Origin: CAWDZK01 sp963807005
GTDB taxonomy: Bacteria > Actinomycetota > Actinomycetes > JACCUZ01
DNA length: 64,000 nucleotides
Assembly: GCA_963807005.1 (NCBI GenBank)
Contig: CAWDZK010000004.1
Location: 248,001 to 312,000 of the forward strand
Reading direction: 5' to 3'
Positions within the stretch are counted from its first letter, which is position 1; each line of letters opens with the position of its first letter. Positions 44,671 to 53,169 of the stretch are shown one piece after another. The notes under the pieces were generated by a model. That model worked only from the letters and a program-made list of their open reading frames with translations, had not been told where the DNA came from and did no database searches. Made by a program: the position numbers and the translations under genes.

Positions 44671-45759
44671 GTGTCGCACCGCCTCCCGACCCCGCGGGTG
44701 CTCAGCCAGCGCGAGCTCAACCGTGCCCTGCTCGCCCGGCAGGGACTGCTGACGCGGTGGACCGGCCCGTTGCCCCGTGCGGTCGAGCGGATGGGCGGGA
44801 TCCAGGCCCAGTACGCACCGTCGTCCTACGTCGCCCTGTGGTCCCGGCTGGCCGGGTTCCGGCGGGACCAGCTCGACCGGGCGCTGACGCGCCGTACGGT
44901 CGTGCAGGCCACCCTGATGCGGGCCACCATCCACGTCGTGTCGGCGGCCGACTTCTGGCCGCTCGCCGACGCCATCCACGGCCCGCGGCTCGCCTGGTGG
45001 CTGCGGGTCCAGCGCACCGGCCTCGGCGAGCCGGCGCTGCGGTCCGCCGCGGACGCGGCCGCCACGGCGTTGCGGGAGGGGCCGCTGCGCCAGTCCGAGC
45101 TGGACGACGTCGTGCAGCGCGCTGCCCGCCCGGGGGTGGGGATGTTCGTGGACCTGGTGCGGGTGCCGCCGGCCGGCACCTGGGGCCAGCGCCGCGCCGA
45201 CGTCTACGGGCTGGCCGAGACCTGGTTGCCCCGCCCGCCGGACCCCGGCCCCGACGGCGGTCGCCCGGATCCGGTCGACCAGGTCGTGCACCTGGTCCGC
45301 CGCTACCTCGGGGCCTTCGGACCGGCGCACCGCCGGGACATCGCCGCCTGGGCCGGGGTCAAGGTGCGGGACGTGTCGCCGGCCCTGGAAAGGGTCGACC
45401 TGCGGACCTTCCGGGCCGAGGACGGCACCGACCTGCTGGACCTGCCGGGCGCGCCGCTGCCGGACCCGGACACCCCCGCTCCGGTGCGGTTCCTGCCCAC
45501 CTGGGACGCCGCCCTGCTGACCCACTGCCGCCGCACCGAGGTCCTGCCGGAGCGGCACCGGCCGACGATCTTCACGACGAAGAACCCGTTCTCGCTCGGC
45601 ACGGTGCTGGTCGACGGGCAGGTGCGGGCCACCTGGCGGCCGGTCGACGGCCGGGTCGAGGTGACCGAGCTCGAGCCGCTGGGTCGCGCCGACCGGGCGG
45701 CGGTGTCCGAGGAGGCCGATCGGCTCGCTGCCTTCCACCGGGCCTGCGACGGGGACTGA
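44671..45759 (+). CDS. AlkZ/YcaQ-like winged-helix DNA glycosylase family protein
   Basis: The 362-residue protein belongs to the HTH_42 (winged helix DNA-binding) family. It has the start RVLSQRELNRALLARQGLL and the motif GIQAQYAPSSYVALWSRL. Gln-x-Gln in IQAQ matches the catalytic QxQ of AlkZ-type glycosylases, which excise bulky alkylated bases. Further segments are TLMRATIHVVSAADFW and the C-terminal FTTKNPFSLGTVLVDG. Antibiotic-resistance members sit in biosynthetic clusters, but no such cluster is visible here, so a general repair role is more likely. GTG start; divergent from the phosphotransferase. Confidence 0.75.
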   Translation: MSHRLPTPRVLSQRELNRALLARQGLLTRWTGPLPRAVERMGGIQAQYAPSSYVALWSRLAGFRRDQLDRALTRRTVVQATLMRATIHVVSAADFWPLADAIHGPRLAWWLRVQRTGLGEPALRSAADAAATALREGPLRQSELDDVVQRAARPGVGMFVDLVRVPPAGTWGQRRADVYGLAETWLPRPPDPGPDGGRPDPVDQVVHLVRRYLGAFGPAHRRDIAAWAGVKVRDVSPALERVDLRTFRAEDGTDLLDLPGAPLPDPDTPAPVRFLPTWDAALLTHCRRTEVLPERHRPTIFTTKNPFSLGTVLVDGQVRATWRPVDGRVEVTELEPLGRADRAAVSEEADRLAAFHRACDGD

Positions 45760-45821
45760 GCCGCCTCCTGATCGAAGGCATGCCATGCTCGGCCGCTGTC
45801 GACGCGCAGGAGGGGACGAAG

Positions 45822-46313
45822 ATGCAGATCCGCACGGCCGACCGCTGCGACGAGCAGGGCGCCCTGTGGCAGGCCTGCTCGTTGCAGCTACGCTCGTTCG
45901 GCGGCCGCCGCAGCTTCGGCGGCCCGGTCTCGACGGTGCGGTGCCGGGACGACAACGGTCTGGTGCGTACCGCGCTGTCCGAGCCCGGAGACGGGCGGGT
46001 GCTCGTGGTGGACGGAGACGGCTCGCTGGAGCACGCGCTCGTGGGCGACGTGCTCGGCGGTCTGGCGGTGTCCCGCGGCTGGGCCGGTGTCGTCGTGCAC
46101 GGCGCGATCCGGGACGTGGTCGCGCTGGCGGCCCTCGACCTGGGCGTCCTGGCGCTGGGCACGAACCCACGGCGCGGAGGCCGGACCGGTGCGGGGGACC
46201 GCGACGTGCCCGTCGCCTTTGGCGGGATAGAGATCTGCCCAGGTGTGCCGCTGCTGGCCGACGAGGACGGCCTGATCGTCGGAACGAGGGCAGACAGCCT
46301 GCGCCAACTCTGA
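45822..46313 (+). CDS. rraA: RraA family protein (RNase E regulator/oxo-acid aldolase-like)
   Basis: The 163-residue protein aligns with RraA over its full length: FGGRRSFGGPVSTVRCRDDNG, GRVLVVDGDGSLEHALVGD, VVHGAIRD and VAFGGIEICPGVPLLADEDG. The family includes the RNase E inhibitor of E. coli and metal-dependent 4-hydroxy-4-methyl-2-oxoglutarate aldolases. The Arg-Asp pair of the aldolase site (here in GAIRD) is kept. The ATG at 45822 matches the family start, with GGAGGGG upstream. An AT-rich promoter region begins directly behind its stop. Confidence 0.87.
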   Translation: MQIRTADRCDEQGALWQACSLQLRSFGGRRSFGGPVSTVRCRDDNGLVRTALSEPGDGRVLVVDGDGSLEHALVGDVLGGLAVSRGWAGVVVHGAIRDVVALAALDLGVLALGTNPRRGGRTGAGDRDVPVAFGGIEICPGVPLLADEDGLIVGTRADSLRQL

Positions 46314-46319
46314 TATATC
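46312..46319. promoter_or_regulatory. AT-rich palindrome at the start of the catabolic operon
   Basis: GATATATC is an 8-base palindrome overlapping the rraA stop, 37 bases before the first SDR gene of the catabolic operon. It sits in an AT-rich patch (46311-46335) that is unusual in this genome. ATATCTT also occurs in the promoter region at 59537-59543, so a shared operator for the local GntR regulator is possible. Confidence 0.3.
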
Positions 46320-46355
46320 TTTCACACATCAATCTGCACGTCTGAGGAGTGTGTG

Positions 46356-47126
46356 ATGCCGCGAGGCGCCGCGGGGGCGGGCCGGCTGCAGGGCCGGGTG
46401 GCCGCCGTGACCGGAGCCGCCTCGGGCATCGGAGCCGGGATCGCCGAGGGCTTCGCCCGAGAAGGGGCCGACCTGGTGCTGGTGGACCAGGTAGACGAGG
46501 AGTCCGCCGCCCCGGTCCTGACGGCCGTCGCGCGCCATGGCGGGCGGGTGAGCTTCCATCGGGCCGACGTCGCGGACGAGGACGCGGTGCGTTCGATGGC
46601 TGCATCGGCAGTCGCGGAGCACGGCCGGGTCGACGTGCTGGTGAACAACGCCGGGGTCTTCACCCAGTCGCTCCTGGAGCACCTCCCGGTGGCCGACTGG
46701 GACCGGGTCCTGGACGTCAATCTGCGCGGGACGTTCCTGTGTACCCGGATCCTGCTCCCGCAGATGCTGGAGCGCGGCTGGGGCCGGGTCCTCAACATCG
46801 CCTCGCAGCTGGGTCAGGTCGGGGCGGTGGAGGCCGTTCACTACTCGGCCAGCAAGGGTGCTGTCATCGCCTTCACCAAGGCGCTCTCGCGCGAGGTCGC
46901 CCGGCGGGGTGTTCTCGTCAACGCCATCGCGCCCGGTCCGATCAGGACGCCGCTGCTCGACGGGGAGACCGAGCAGTGGCGCAGCGCCAAGCTCGCCGAG
47001 CTCCCGATCGGCCGATTCGGCGAAGTCTCCGAGGTGGTGCCCACGGCGGTGCTGCTGGCCTCCGAGGACGGGTCGTACTACGTGGGTCAGACCCTCGGGC
47101 CAAACGGCGGGGACGTGATGCTGTGA
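46356..47126 (+). CDS. Short-chain dehydrogenase/reductase
   Basis: The 256-residue classical SDR has the cofactor motif TGAASGIGAGIAEG, NNAG near 91, catalytic Ser in NIASQLG and YSASKGA with Tyr and Lys. The Asp in LVLVDQVD favours NAD(H). The C-terminus (GQTLGPNGGDVML) is family-like. ATG at 46356 has GAGGAG 7 bases upstream; GTG one codon earlier is possible. It is the first gene of the plus-strand catabolic operon and probably oxidises an alcohol intermediate. Substrate unknown. Confidence 0.88.
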   Translation: MPRGAAGAGRLQGRVAAVTGAASGIGAGIAEGFAREGADLVLVDQVDEESAAPVLTAVARHGGRVSFHRADVADEDAVRSMAASAVAEHGRVDVLVNNAGVFTQSLLEHLPVADWDRVLDVNLRGTFLCTRILLPQMLERGWGRVLNIASQLGQVGAVEAVHYSASKGAVIAFTKALSREVARRGVLVNAIAPGPIRTPLLDGETEQWRSAKLAELPIGRFGEVSEVVPTAVLLASEDGSYYVGQTLGPNGGDVML

Positions 47127-47157
47127 ACCGGGCTCGGAGCAGGGAGGACCGGAGACT

Positions 47158-48522
47158 GTGAGCACGCACATTGCGGCTGTCGTCGACGCCGCACGGCGAG
47201 CCGACGTGCGGCTGATCCGCTTCGAGTACTGCGACGTCAGCGGAGTGGCGCGCACAAAGGCGATCCACCTCGAGCAGCTGGAGCACAAGCTGCTGGAGGG
47301 CGTCGGGCTGACGCGGGCACAGATGTCGATCAACCTGCTCGAGCAGGTCGTCCCGATCGAGGGCATGGAGCCGGTGGGAGAGATCCGGTTGGTGCCCGAC
47401 CCCGCGACGTTCACGGTGCTGCCCTGGGCGCCGGGCAGTGCCAGCGTCCTGTGTGACCAACTCGACCACGACCGTCGTGACTGGGGCGCCTGCCCCCGCT
47501 CCTTCCTGCAGCGGATGATCGAGCGGGCCGGTCGCCTCGGCATCACGATCCAGGCGACGTTCGAGAACGAGTACTACGTCGCCGTCGAGCGGGACGGTCG
47601 GTACCTGCCCCACGACGCGTCCGGGCACGCGCCCGTGTACAGCGCGATCGGCCACGACCACCACGCCGAGCTGATGCTGGAGATGGTCGACGCACTGACC
47701 TCCCAGGGCATGGACGTCGAACAGGCGATCAACGAGTACGGACCCGGCCAGCAGGAGATATCGATCCGGCACACCGACGCACTGGGCGCTGCCGACAACC
47801 AGATGAAGTTCCGCGACACCATCAGGGGCGTCGCCCAGCGTCACGGGCTGCTTGCCTCCTTCGCGGCCAAGCCCTTCCCGGACGAGATCGGCAGCGGCGC
47901 CCATGTGCACTTCAGCTTGTGGGACCCCGAAGGCCGGCGCAGCCTGCTCTACGACGCGCGACAGCCGGGGGGTCTGTCAGTCATGGGGAGGCGGTTCATC
48001 GCCGGGGTGGCCGAGCACCTGCCCGCACTCACGGCTCTGACAGTGCCGAGCTACAACTCCTTCCGCCGGCTCAAGCCCAGTGCCTGGGCCGCCGCCACGA
48101 CCGCCTGGGGCTTCGACAACAAGGAGGCGGCGCTGCGGGTGGCGTCACCGTTCTACCGGCGCGAGGAACAGAGCTACAACATCGAGTTCAAGACGTCCGA
48201 CGGCAGCGCGAACCCCTACCTGTCGCTGGGCGCACTGATCGCGTGCGGCGTCGACGGCATCGAGCGCGAGCTGGACCCGGGCGAGCCCTGCGAGCGCGAC
48301 CCGTCCTTGCTCTCGGCCGACCAACTGGAGCGCGGGAAGGTACGGCCCCTGCCGTCGAGCATGACGGCGGCGCTCGACGAGCTGGAGAAGGACACGTTCC
48401 TCGTGGACGCACTAGGTCCGCTGCTGTCCCGGTGCTACCTCGCGGTCCGCCGGTCGGAGGCGGCGGCCTTCGCCGCGGAGAACCTGGACTTCGAGATCCG
48501 CAATCACTTCTACCGGTTCTGA
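47158..48522 (+). CDS. Glutamine-synthetase-like gamma-glutamyl ligase
   Basis: The 454-residue protein has the GS fold. The N-terminal beta-grasp is RFEYCDVSGVARTKAI. The metal/glutamate motifs are FENEYYVAV and NEYGPGQQEI, the ATP site is GSGAHVHFSLWD, and the C-terminal Arg-rich segment is SPFYRREEQSYNIEFKTSDGSANPYLSLGAL. It is shorter than housekeeping GlnA and has no adenylylation-loop Tyr motif that I can recognise. The genes around it are catabolic. Relatives (PuuA, GlnA3, IpuC, TdnQ, GMAS) add glutamate to an amine at the expense of ATP. Together with the next gene it rebuilds the two domains of fungal FluG. The amine acceptor is unknown. Confidence 0.87.
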   Translation: MSTHIAAVVDAARRADVRLIRFEYCDVSGVARTKAIHLEQLEHKLLEGVGLTRAQMSINLLEQVVPIEGMEPVGEIRLVPDPATFTVLPWAPGSASVLCDQLDHDRRDWGACPRSFLQRMIERAGRLGITIQATFENEYYVAVERDGRYLPHDASGHAPVYSAIGHDHHAELMLEMVDALTSQGMDVEQAINEYGPGQQEISIRHTDALGAADNQMKFRDTIRGVAQRHGLLASFAAKPFPDEIGSGAHVHFSLWDPEGRRSLLYDARQPGGLSVMGRRFIAGVAEHLPALTALTVPSYNSFRRLKPSAWAAATTAWGFDNKEAALRVASPFYRREEQSYNIEFKTSDGSANPYLSLGALIACGVDGIERELDPGEPCERDPSLLSADQLERGKVRPLPSSMTAALDELEKDTFLVDALGPLLSRCYLAVRRSEAAAFAAENLDFEIRNHFYRF

Positions 48523-48523
48523 G

Positions 48524-49681
48524 ATGGCGACGCGGATGGACCTTTCCGACGTGCAGGTTGTCGACAACCACTGCCACTCGGTCGAGAGGCAGCAGGGACA
48601 ACTCGACGTCGCGGCCTGGCGGTCGCTGTTCAGCGAGTCTCCGGACCCGCGAATGCGCACCGTCGACGTCGCGGACTCCATCTACTACCGACGGCTGATG
48701 GGCGAGCTGGCAACCCTGTACGAGGTCGAGCGCGACGAGTCCGCCGTGCTCGAGGCGCGGGCATCCACCGACGCCGCAGGGCTGACGGCTCGGCTGTTTC
48801 GTGACGCCCGCATCGGGGCGGTCGTGGTGGACACGGGGTTCCCGGACCCCAGGACGGCGCTGACCGTCGCCGAGATCGGCTCTGCCGCCGGTTGCCAGGC
48901 GGTCGGCCTGCTGCGGCTCGAGCTGGTGTTCCAGGAGCTGGTCGCCACCTGCGCGACGTATGACGCGCTGGTCGATGCGGTGCGGGACCGGCTGGCGGGT
49001 GCCCGTGAACAGGGTTTCGCCGGCTTCAAGAGCATCGTCGGCTACCGGACCGGTCTGGACGTGCAGCAGTGGCCGGCGGAGGATGCCGTCGCGTCGTTCT
49101 TGGCTGCTCGAAGGGCTGTCGACGCCACCGGTACGGTCCGGCTGGGTCACAAGCCGCTGCTGGACACGCTCCTCCACGTCGCTTTCGAGATCGCGACCGC
49201 CGAGGGGCTCCCGGTGCAGTTCCACGTGGGCTACGGCGACCCGGACGCCGACCTACGGCGTGCCGACCCGCTGCTCCTGCGGGACGTGTTGGAGGAGCGA
49301 AGGTACCGCGGGATGCCCGTGGTGCTGCTGCACGGCTGCTGGCCGTTCTTCCGCGAGGGCGCCTTCCTGGCGGCCGTCTATGGCAACGCGCACCTCGACC
49401 TGTCCTACGGCATCCCGTTTCTCTCACGCCGGGAGATGAAGGCCGTGACGCGGGCCGCGCTGGGGGCAGCACCTACGAGCAAGCTGATGTACAGCTCGGA
49501 CGGCTCGCGGGTGCCCGAGCTGCACTGGCTGTCAGCTCTCGACGGGCGTCGACTGCTGGCCGAGGCGCTCGACGAGCTGGTCACCGACGGGGACCTGACC
49601 GGGCCCGAGGCCCGGCGCGCGGGGGAGCAGATCCTGCGGGACAACGCCAGAGTCTTGTACGGGCTGGGCGGGGGGTCCTGA
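48524..49681 (+). CDS. FluG-type amidohydrolase
   Basis: The 385-residue protein is an amidohydrolase-2 family TIM barrel. Metal ligands appear as HxH in VVDNHCHSVE (His16, His18). Further conserved segments are GFKSIVGYR, LPVQFHVGYGD, VLLHGCWPF and MYSSDGSRVPELHW, with Asp as the usual proton-relay residue. The same combination forms the N-terminal half of FluG/nodulin-6 proteins, whose C-terminal half is GS-like; here the two are separate adjacent genes in reverse order. It may hydrolyse a gamma-glutamyl amide or a cyclic amide. TGATG overlap with the following SDR. Confidence 0.82.
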   Translation: MATRMDLSDVQVVDNHCHSVERQQGQLDVAAWRSLFSESPDPRMRTVDVADSIYYRRLMGELATLYEVERDESAVLEARASTDAAGLTARLFRDARIGAVVVDTGFPDPRTALTVAEIGSAAGCQAVGLLRLELVFQELVATCATYDALVDAVRDRLAGAREQGFAGFKSIVGYRTGLDVQQWPAEDAVASFLAARRAVDATGTVRLGHKPLLDTLLHVAFEIATAEGLPVQFHVGYGDPDADLRRADPLLLRDVLEERRYRGMPVVLLHGCWPFFREGAFLAAVYGNAHLDLSYGIPFLSRREMKAVTRAALGAAPTSKLMYSSDGSRVPELHWLSALDGRRLLAEALDELVTDGDLTGPEARRAGEQILRDNARVLYGLGGGS

Positions 49682-50445
49682 TGCAGCTGGACGGGAAGCG
49701 GACGCTGGTGACCGGGGCCGGGGGTGCACTCGGCCGGGCGAGCTGTCTTCGATTCTCCCGTGAGGGGGCCCGGGTGGCCGCGCTCGACGTCTCCGCGGAT
49801 GCGGCGGAGGAGACTGTCGATCTGGTGGCCGCCGAGGGTGGGGAGGCCGTCGCTGTGGTGGCCGACGTGCGGCAGGAGCTGCAAGTGGCCTCGGCGGTGG
49901 ACACCGTGATCCGCTCGTTCGGCGGCCTGGACGTGCTCTTCAACAACGCCGGTGTGATGCCGCACCAGGACATCTCGTTCCTCGACGGCGACCTCGACCT
50001 GTGGCGCGCCATCGGCGACATCAACCTGCACGGGACGATGCTGTGCAGCAAGCACGCCGTCCCGCACATCGTCGGCGCCGGTGGGGGAGCCGTCGTGAAC
50101 ATGAGCTCGTTCCTGTCGGTGCTCGGCTGCAGCGTCCCGCAGGACGCGTACACGGCCAGCAAGGGCGCGGTCTCGGCTCTCACCACGTCGATGGCGGTTC
50201 AGCTGGGCCGGCGCGGGGTCCGGGTCAACGCACTGGCTCCTGGTCCGGTCCTCACCGCGCACGTCGAGGCGTTCTTCCCCGATCCGCAGGCTCGCCAGCT
50301 CCGGCTGGACCGGGTCCCGCTGGGCCGTTTCGGCCGACCGGAGGATGCGGCGGCCCTCGCCTGCTTCCTTGCCTCCGACGACGCCTCGTGGATCACCGGT
50401 CAGACGGTTGTCCTCGACGGCGGCATCTCGAGCAACTACCTCTAG
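49681..50445 (+). CDS. Short-chain dehydrogenase/reductase
   Basis: This 254-residue classical SDR has TGAGGALGRASC, Asp in VAALDVSAD (NAD preference), NNAGVM, catalytic Ser in NMSSFLS and YTASKGA. It ends in GQTVVLDGGISSNYL. ATG overlaps the amidohydrolase stop (TGATG), so the genes are translationally coupled. It is only distantly similar to the SDR at 46356, so the operon seems to have two different alcohol or keto steps. Substrate unknown. Confidence 0.88.
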   Translation: MQLDGKRTLVTGAGGALGRASCLRFSREGARVAALDVSADAAEETVDLVAAEGGEAVAVVADVRQELQVASAVDTVIRSFGGLDVLFNNAGVMPHQDISFLDGDLDLWRAIGDINLHGTMLCSKHAVPHIVGAGGGAVVNMSSFLSVLGCSVPQDAYTASKGAVSALTTSMAVQLGRRGVRVNALAPGPVLTAHVEAFFPDPQARQLRLDRVPLGRFGRPEDAAALACFLASDDASWITGQTVVLDGGISSNYL

Positions 50446-50459
50446 GAGGAGGCAGGACC

Positions 50460-51245
50460 ATGTGCCGACTACTCGGATCGGTGTCTCGGACAGCGGTGAC
50501 GCTGGACGCTGTCCTGGGCGACGCCCGCGACGCGTTCCTGGACCTGGCGCGCAAGCACGGCGACGGGTGGGGGCACGCCTGGAGCACCGGTGCATCGCTC
50601 GAGGTGCGCAAGGCGCCGGAGTCGGCGCTGGCGAGCGCGGAGCTCGCGGCGCTTGCGGCCGGGGTCCCGGCGGCGGCCGCCCTGACCCACCTGCGCTGGG
50701 CCACCATGGGGCTGGGCCTGAGCCAGGCCAACACCCACCCCTTCACCGACGGGTCCTGGGCCTTCGCGCACAACGGATCGATCGGACCACCGCACGGTTT
50801 GGACGCGCTGGTGGCACCGGAGCTGGCCGGCCGTCGCCTCGGGGACACGGACAGCGAGCGGTTCTTCCTGGCACTGCTCTCCCGCAGGGATACCGGACTT
50901 GCCATCGAGGCAACGGACCCGGGCGACGCTCTCGCGGCCACGGTGCGCGACATTGTCTCGAGCGGGGTCGCGGCGAAGAGCCTGAACTGCATGCTCCTGA
51001 CACCTGAGGCTCTGTACACCGTCTGCTCGTACGACCCGGACTCGGACGAGGGTCCCGACTATTACCCCCTGCTGTATCGGCGAGCCGGTGACACTGTCGT
51101 CGTTGCCTCCACCGGGTGGATCGACACGGAAGGCTGGCAGACGTTGACCAACGGTCAGATGCTGGTCGTGCCCCGCGACTCGCTCGAGGCCCGGGTGGTC
51201 CCGGTGGCCACACCGCGAGACGCCGTCGCCGGGGTGGGGTCATGA
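50460..51245 (+). CDS. Class II (Ntn) glutamine amidotransferase-like hydrolase
   Basis: The 261-residue protein starts MCRLLGSV, with the N-terminal nucleophile Cys2 exposed after Met removal. It has HLRWATMGLGLSQANTHPF and FAHNGSI, as in YafJ and EgtC. EgtC hydrolyses a gamma-glutamyl amide; MgsA and TdnT-type proteins accompany GS-like ligases in methylamine and aniline pathways. Here it may remove or transfer the glutamyl group added by the ligase encoded two genes upstream. A good AGGAGG ribosome site precedes it. Its stop overlaps the GntR start (ATGA). Confidence 0.87.
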   Translation: MCRLLGSVSRTAVTLDAVLGDARDAFLDLARKHGDGWGHAWSTGASLEVRKAPESALASAELAALAAGVPAAAALTHLRWATMGLGLSQANTHPFTDGSWAFAHNGSIGPPHGLDALVAPELAGRRLGDTDSERFFLALLSRRDTGLAIEATDPGDALAATVRDIVSSGVAAKSLNCMLLTPEALYTVCSYDPDSDEGPDYYPLLYRRAGDTVVVASTGWIDTEGWQTLTNGQMLVVPRDSLEARVVPVATPRDAVAGVGS

Positions 51246-51898
51246 TTCCCGCGGACAAGCCGGCTGCGCCCGCTCGCGCCAGCGACCAGGCCTATGAGCA
51301 ACTGCTCGAGCGGATCGTCGACCTGAGGATCCCGCCGGGCGCCGTGGTGCACGAGCAGCAGCTGGCTGCGGAGATCGGCTTCGGCCGGATGCCGGTCCGC
51401 GAGGCGTTGGCCCGGCTGGCCAGCGACCGTTTCATCACGGTCATGCCCCGGCGGGGCACCGTGGTGACCGCGCTGAGCCTGGACGACGTCCTGGACATGT
51501 TCGAGGCCCGGGAGGCGATCGAGTGCGGGGTGGCGTACATCGCAGCCCGACGGGCCAGTGACGAGGACCTGGAGACGCTGAAGCAGCTGATCCAGAAGGC
51601 GGACCAGGCACGGGAGAGCTCCGAGGCGGAGACCTACTTGCTGGACGACTACAAGATCCACTCGTTCCTCGTCGACATGGTCAACAACGGTCTGCTGCAG
51701 GACGCCGCGCGGCGGCTGCTCCAGCACAACCTGCGCTTCTGGCGGTCGTACTGGGCGACGCGGCCGGTCCAGCACTCGAGCATGCTCACCCATTCAGCCC
51801 TCCTCACGGCGTTGGAAGGGCGTGACTCGGCTGCGGCAGAGCAGGCGATGCGCGAGCACATCGGGGCGTCGAAGCATCTGTTGCAGTCGGTGTTCTAG
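51242..51898 (+). CDS. GntR-family (FadR/FCD) transcriptional regulator
   Basis: The 218-residue protein has an N-terminal winged helix (PGAVVHEQQLAAEIGFGRMPVREALARL, with a normal recognition helix) and a C-terminal FCD ligand domain. The FCD metal-binding pattern is visible: Asp and His in DDYKIHSFLVD and later His in LTHSALL and MREHIGASKHLL. FCD regulators usually sense an organic acid and repress their own catabolic operon. It lies inside the operon between the amidotransferase and methylaspartase genes, so the inducer is probably a pathway intermediate. Confidence 0.9.
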   Translation: MIPADKPAAPARASDQAYEQLLERIVDLRIPPGAVVHEQQLAAEIGFGRMPVREALARLASDRFITVMPRRGTVVTALSLDDVLDMFEAREAIECGVAYIAARRASDEDLETLKQLIQKADQARESSEAETYLLDDYKIHSFLVDMVNNGLLQDAARRLLQHNLRFWRSYWATRPVQHSSMLTHSALLTALEGRDSAAAEQAMREHIGASKHLLQSVF

Positions 51899-51900
51899 CG

Positions 51901-53158
51901 GTGCGGATCGCCCGCGTGCTTGCCGTACCGGTGCGGGGCGGGTTCTTCACCGACGACCAGGCCGCGATCCGGGCGGGCCGCCCGCGCGACGGGTTCACCT
52001 ACACCGGTTCCCCCGTCACGCCGGGCTTCACGACCATCCGCCAGCCGGCCGAGGCGGTCTCGGTGCTGCTTGAGCTCGACGACGGGCAGGTCGCCCACGG
52101 CGACTGCGTGGCCGTGCAATACGCCGGTGCTGGCGGCCGTGACCCCGTGTTCGACGCGGCCGAGGCGGCGGCCACGGTGGAGCGGGTCGTCGCCCCCGTG
52201 CTGGCCGGCCGCGAGCTCGTGACGTTCCGGCATCTCGCCGAGGAGCTCGACGGACTCGACGACGGCGGTCGGCGGCTGCACACGGCAGTTCGCTTCGGGG
52301 CCACCCAGGCCGTCCTGGACGCCGTGGCCCGAGCTCGTCGGGAGACGATGGCCGAGGTCGTCCGTGACGACTACGACACCGGCGTCGAGCTGAGGCCGGT
52401 CGGGATCTTCGTCCAGTGCGGCGACGACCGGTACGACAACGTCGACAAGATGGTGCTCCGTGGCGCCGACGCGCTGCCGCACGGCCTGATCAACAACGTG
52501 GCCGAGAAGGTCGGTCCGGATGGCAGGCTGCTCGAGGCCTACGTCGGGTGGCTACGCCAGCGGGTCTTCCTGCTCCGTCGCGAGGAGACGTATCTCCCGG
52601 TCCTCCACCTGGACCTCTACGGCACCCTCGGGATCGCCTTCGCGGGGGACGTCGAGCGCATCGCCGACCACTTGGCCCGGCTGGAGGCGGCCGCCGCGCC
52701 ACTGCAGCTACGGGTCGAGCACCCGATCGATGCGGGCAGCCGCGACGCGCAGGTGGCCGCCATGGTCGCTCTGCGCCGGGCCCTTGCGGCGCGGCGGCTG
52801 ACGGTTCAGCTGGCCGTGGACGAGTGGTGCAACACCGCCGAGGACGTGGCTGCCTTCGTCGCTGCGGGCGCCGCTGACGCCGTGCACGTGAAGGTGCCGG
52901 ATCTGGGCGGCCTGAACAACACCATCGAGTCCCTGCTCCTGGTGCGTCGTCACGGCCTGCTCGCCTACTGCGGTGGCAGCGCCACGGAAACCGAGCGCTC
53001 TGCTCAGGTCAGCGCCCACCTGGCCATGGCCCGGCGCGGACCAGATCCTGGCCAAGCCGGGCATGGGCGTCGACGAGGGCATGATGATCGTGGGAAACGA
53101 GATGGCGCGGGTGTGCGCATTGGTGCGGTCACGACCGGCGGCCGACCGCCGGCGCTGA
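51901..53158 (+). CDS. mal: 3-Methylaspartate ammonia-lyase, frameshifted near its end
   Basis: This enolase-superfamily enzyme converts L-threo-3-methylaspartate to mesaconate and ammonia. From the GTG at 51901 all catalytic residues of clostridial/Citrobacter MAL fall at the same numbers: His194 (ALPHGLINNV), Asp238 (LHLDLYG), Glu273 (RVEHPID), Asp307 (AVDEWCNT) and Lys331 (VHVKVPDLGG). At about 53031 the frame shifts; the proper end (DQILAKPGMGVDEGMMIVGNEM) follows in another frame and stops at 53158. Loss of two bases at an expected MACGA segment fits. Without the shift the protein would be about 419 residues, the normal length. No glutamate mutase is in the window, so methylaspartate must come from elsewhere. 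Confidence 0.9.
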
Positions 53159-53169
53159 CGGCCCGTCAG
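53155..53169. terminator. Inverted repeat spanning the convergent stop codons
   Basis: CTGACGG-C-CCGTCAG is a perfect 7-base inverted repeat containing the mal TGA and the TGA of the opposing hydrolase gene. It resembles the symmetric arrangement at 10306-10331. The 1-base centre must open into a loop, so the hairpin is weak; terminator function is uncertain. Confidence 0.3.

Noticed and set aside
43691..45759. An antibiotic-resistance pair (phosphotransferase and AlkZ-like protein)
   Set aside because: Both families are common housekeeping genes in actinobacteria, and no biosynthetic cluster lies nearby.
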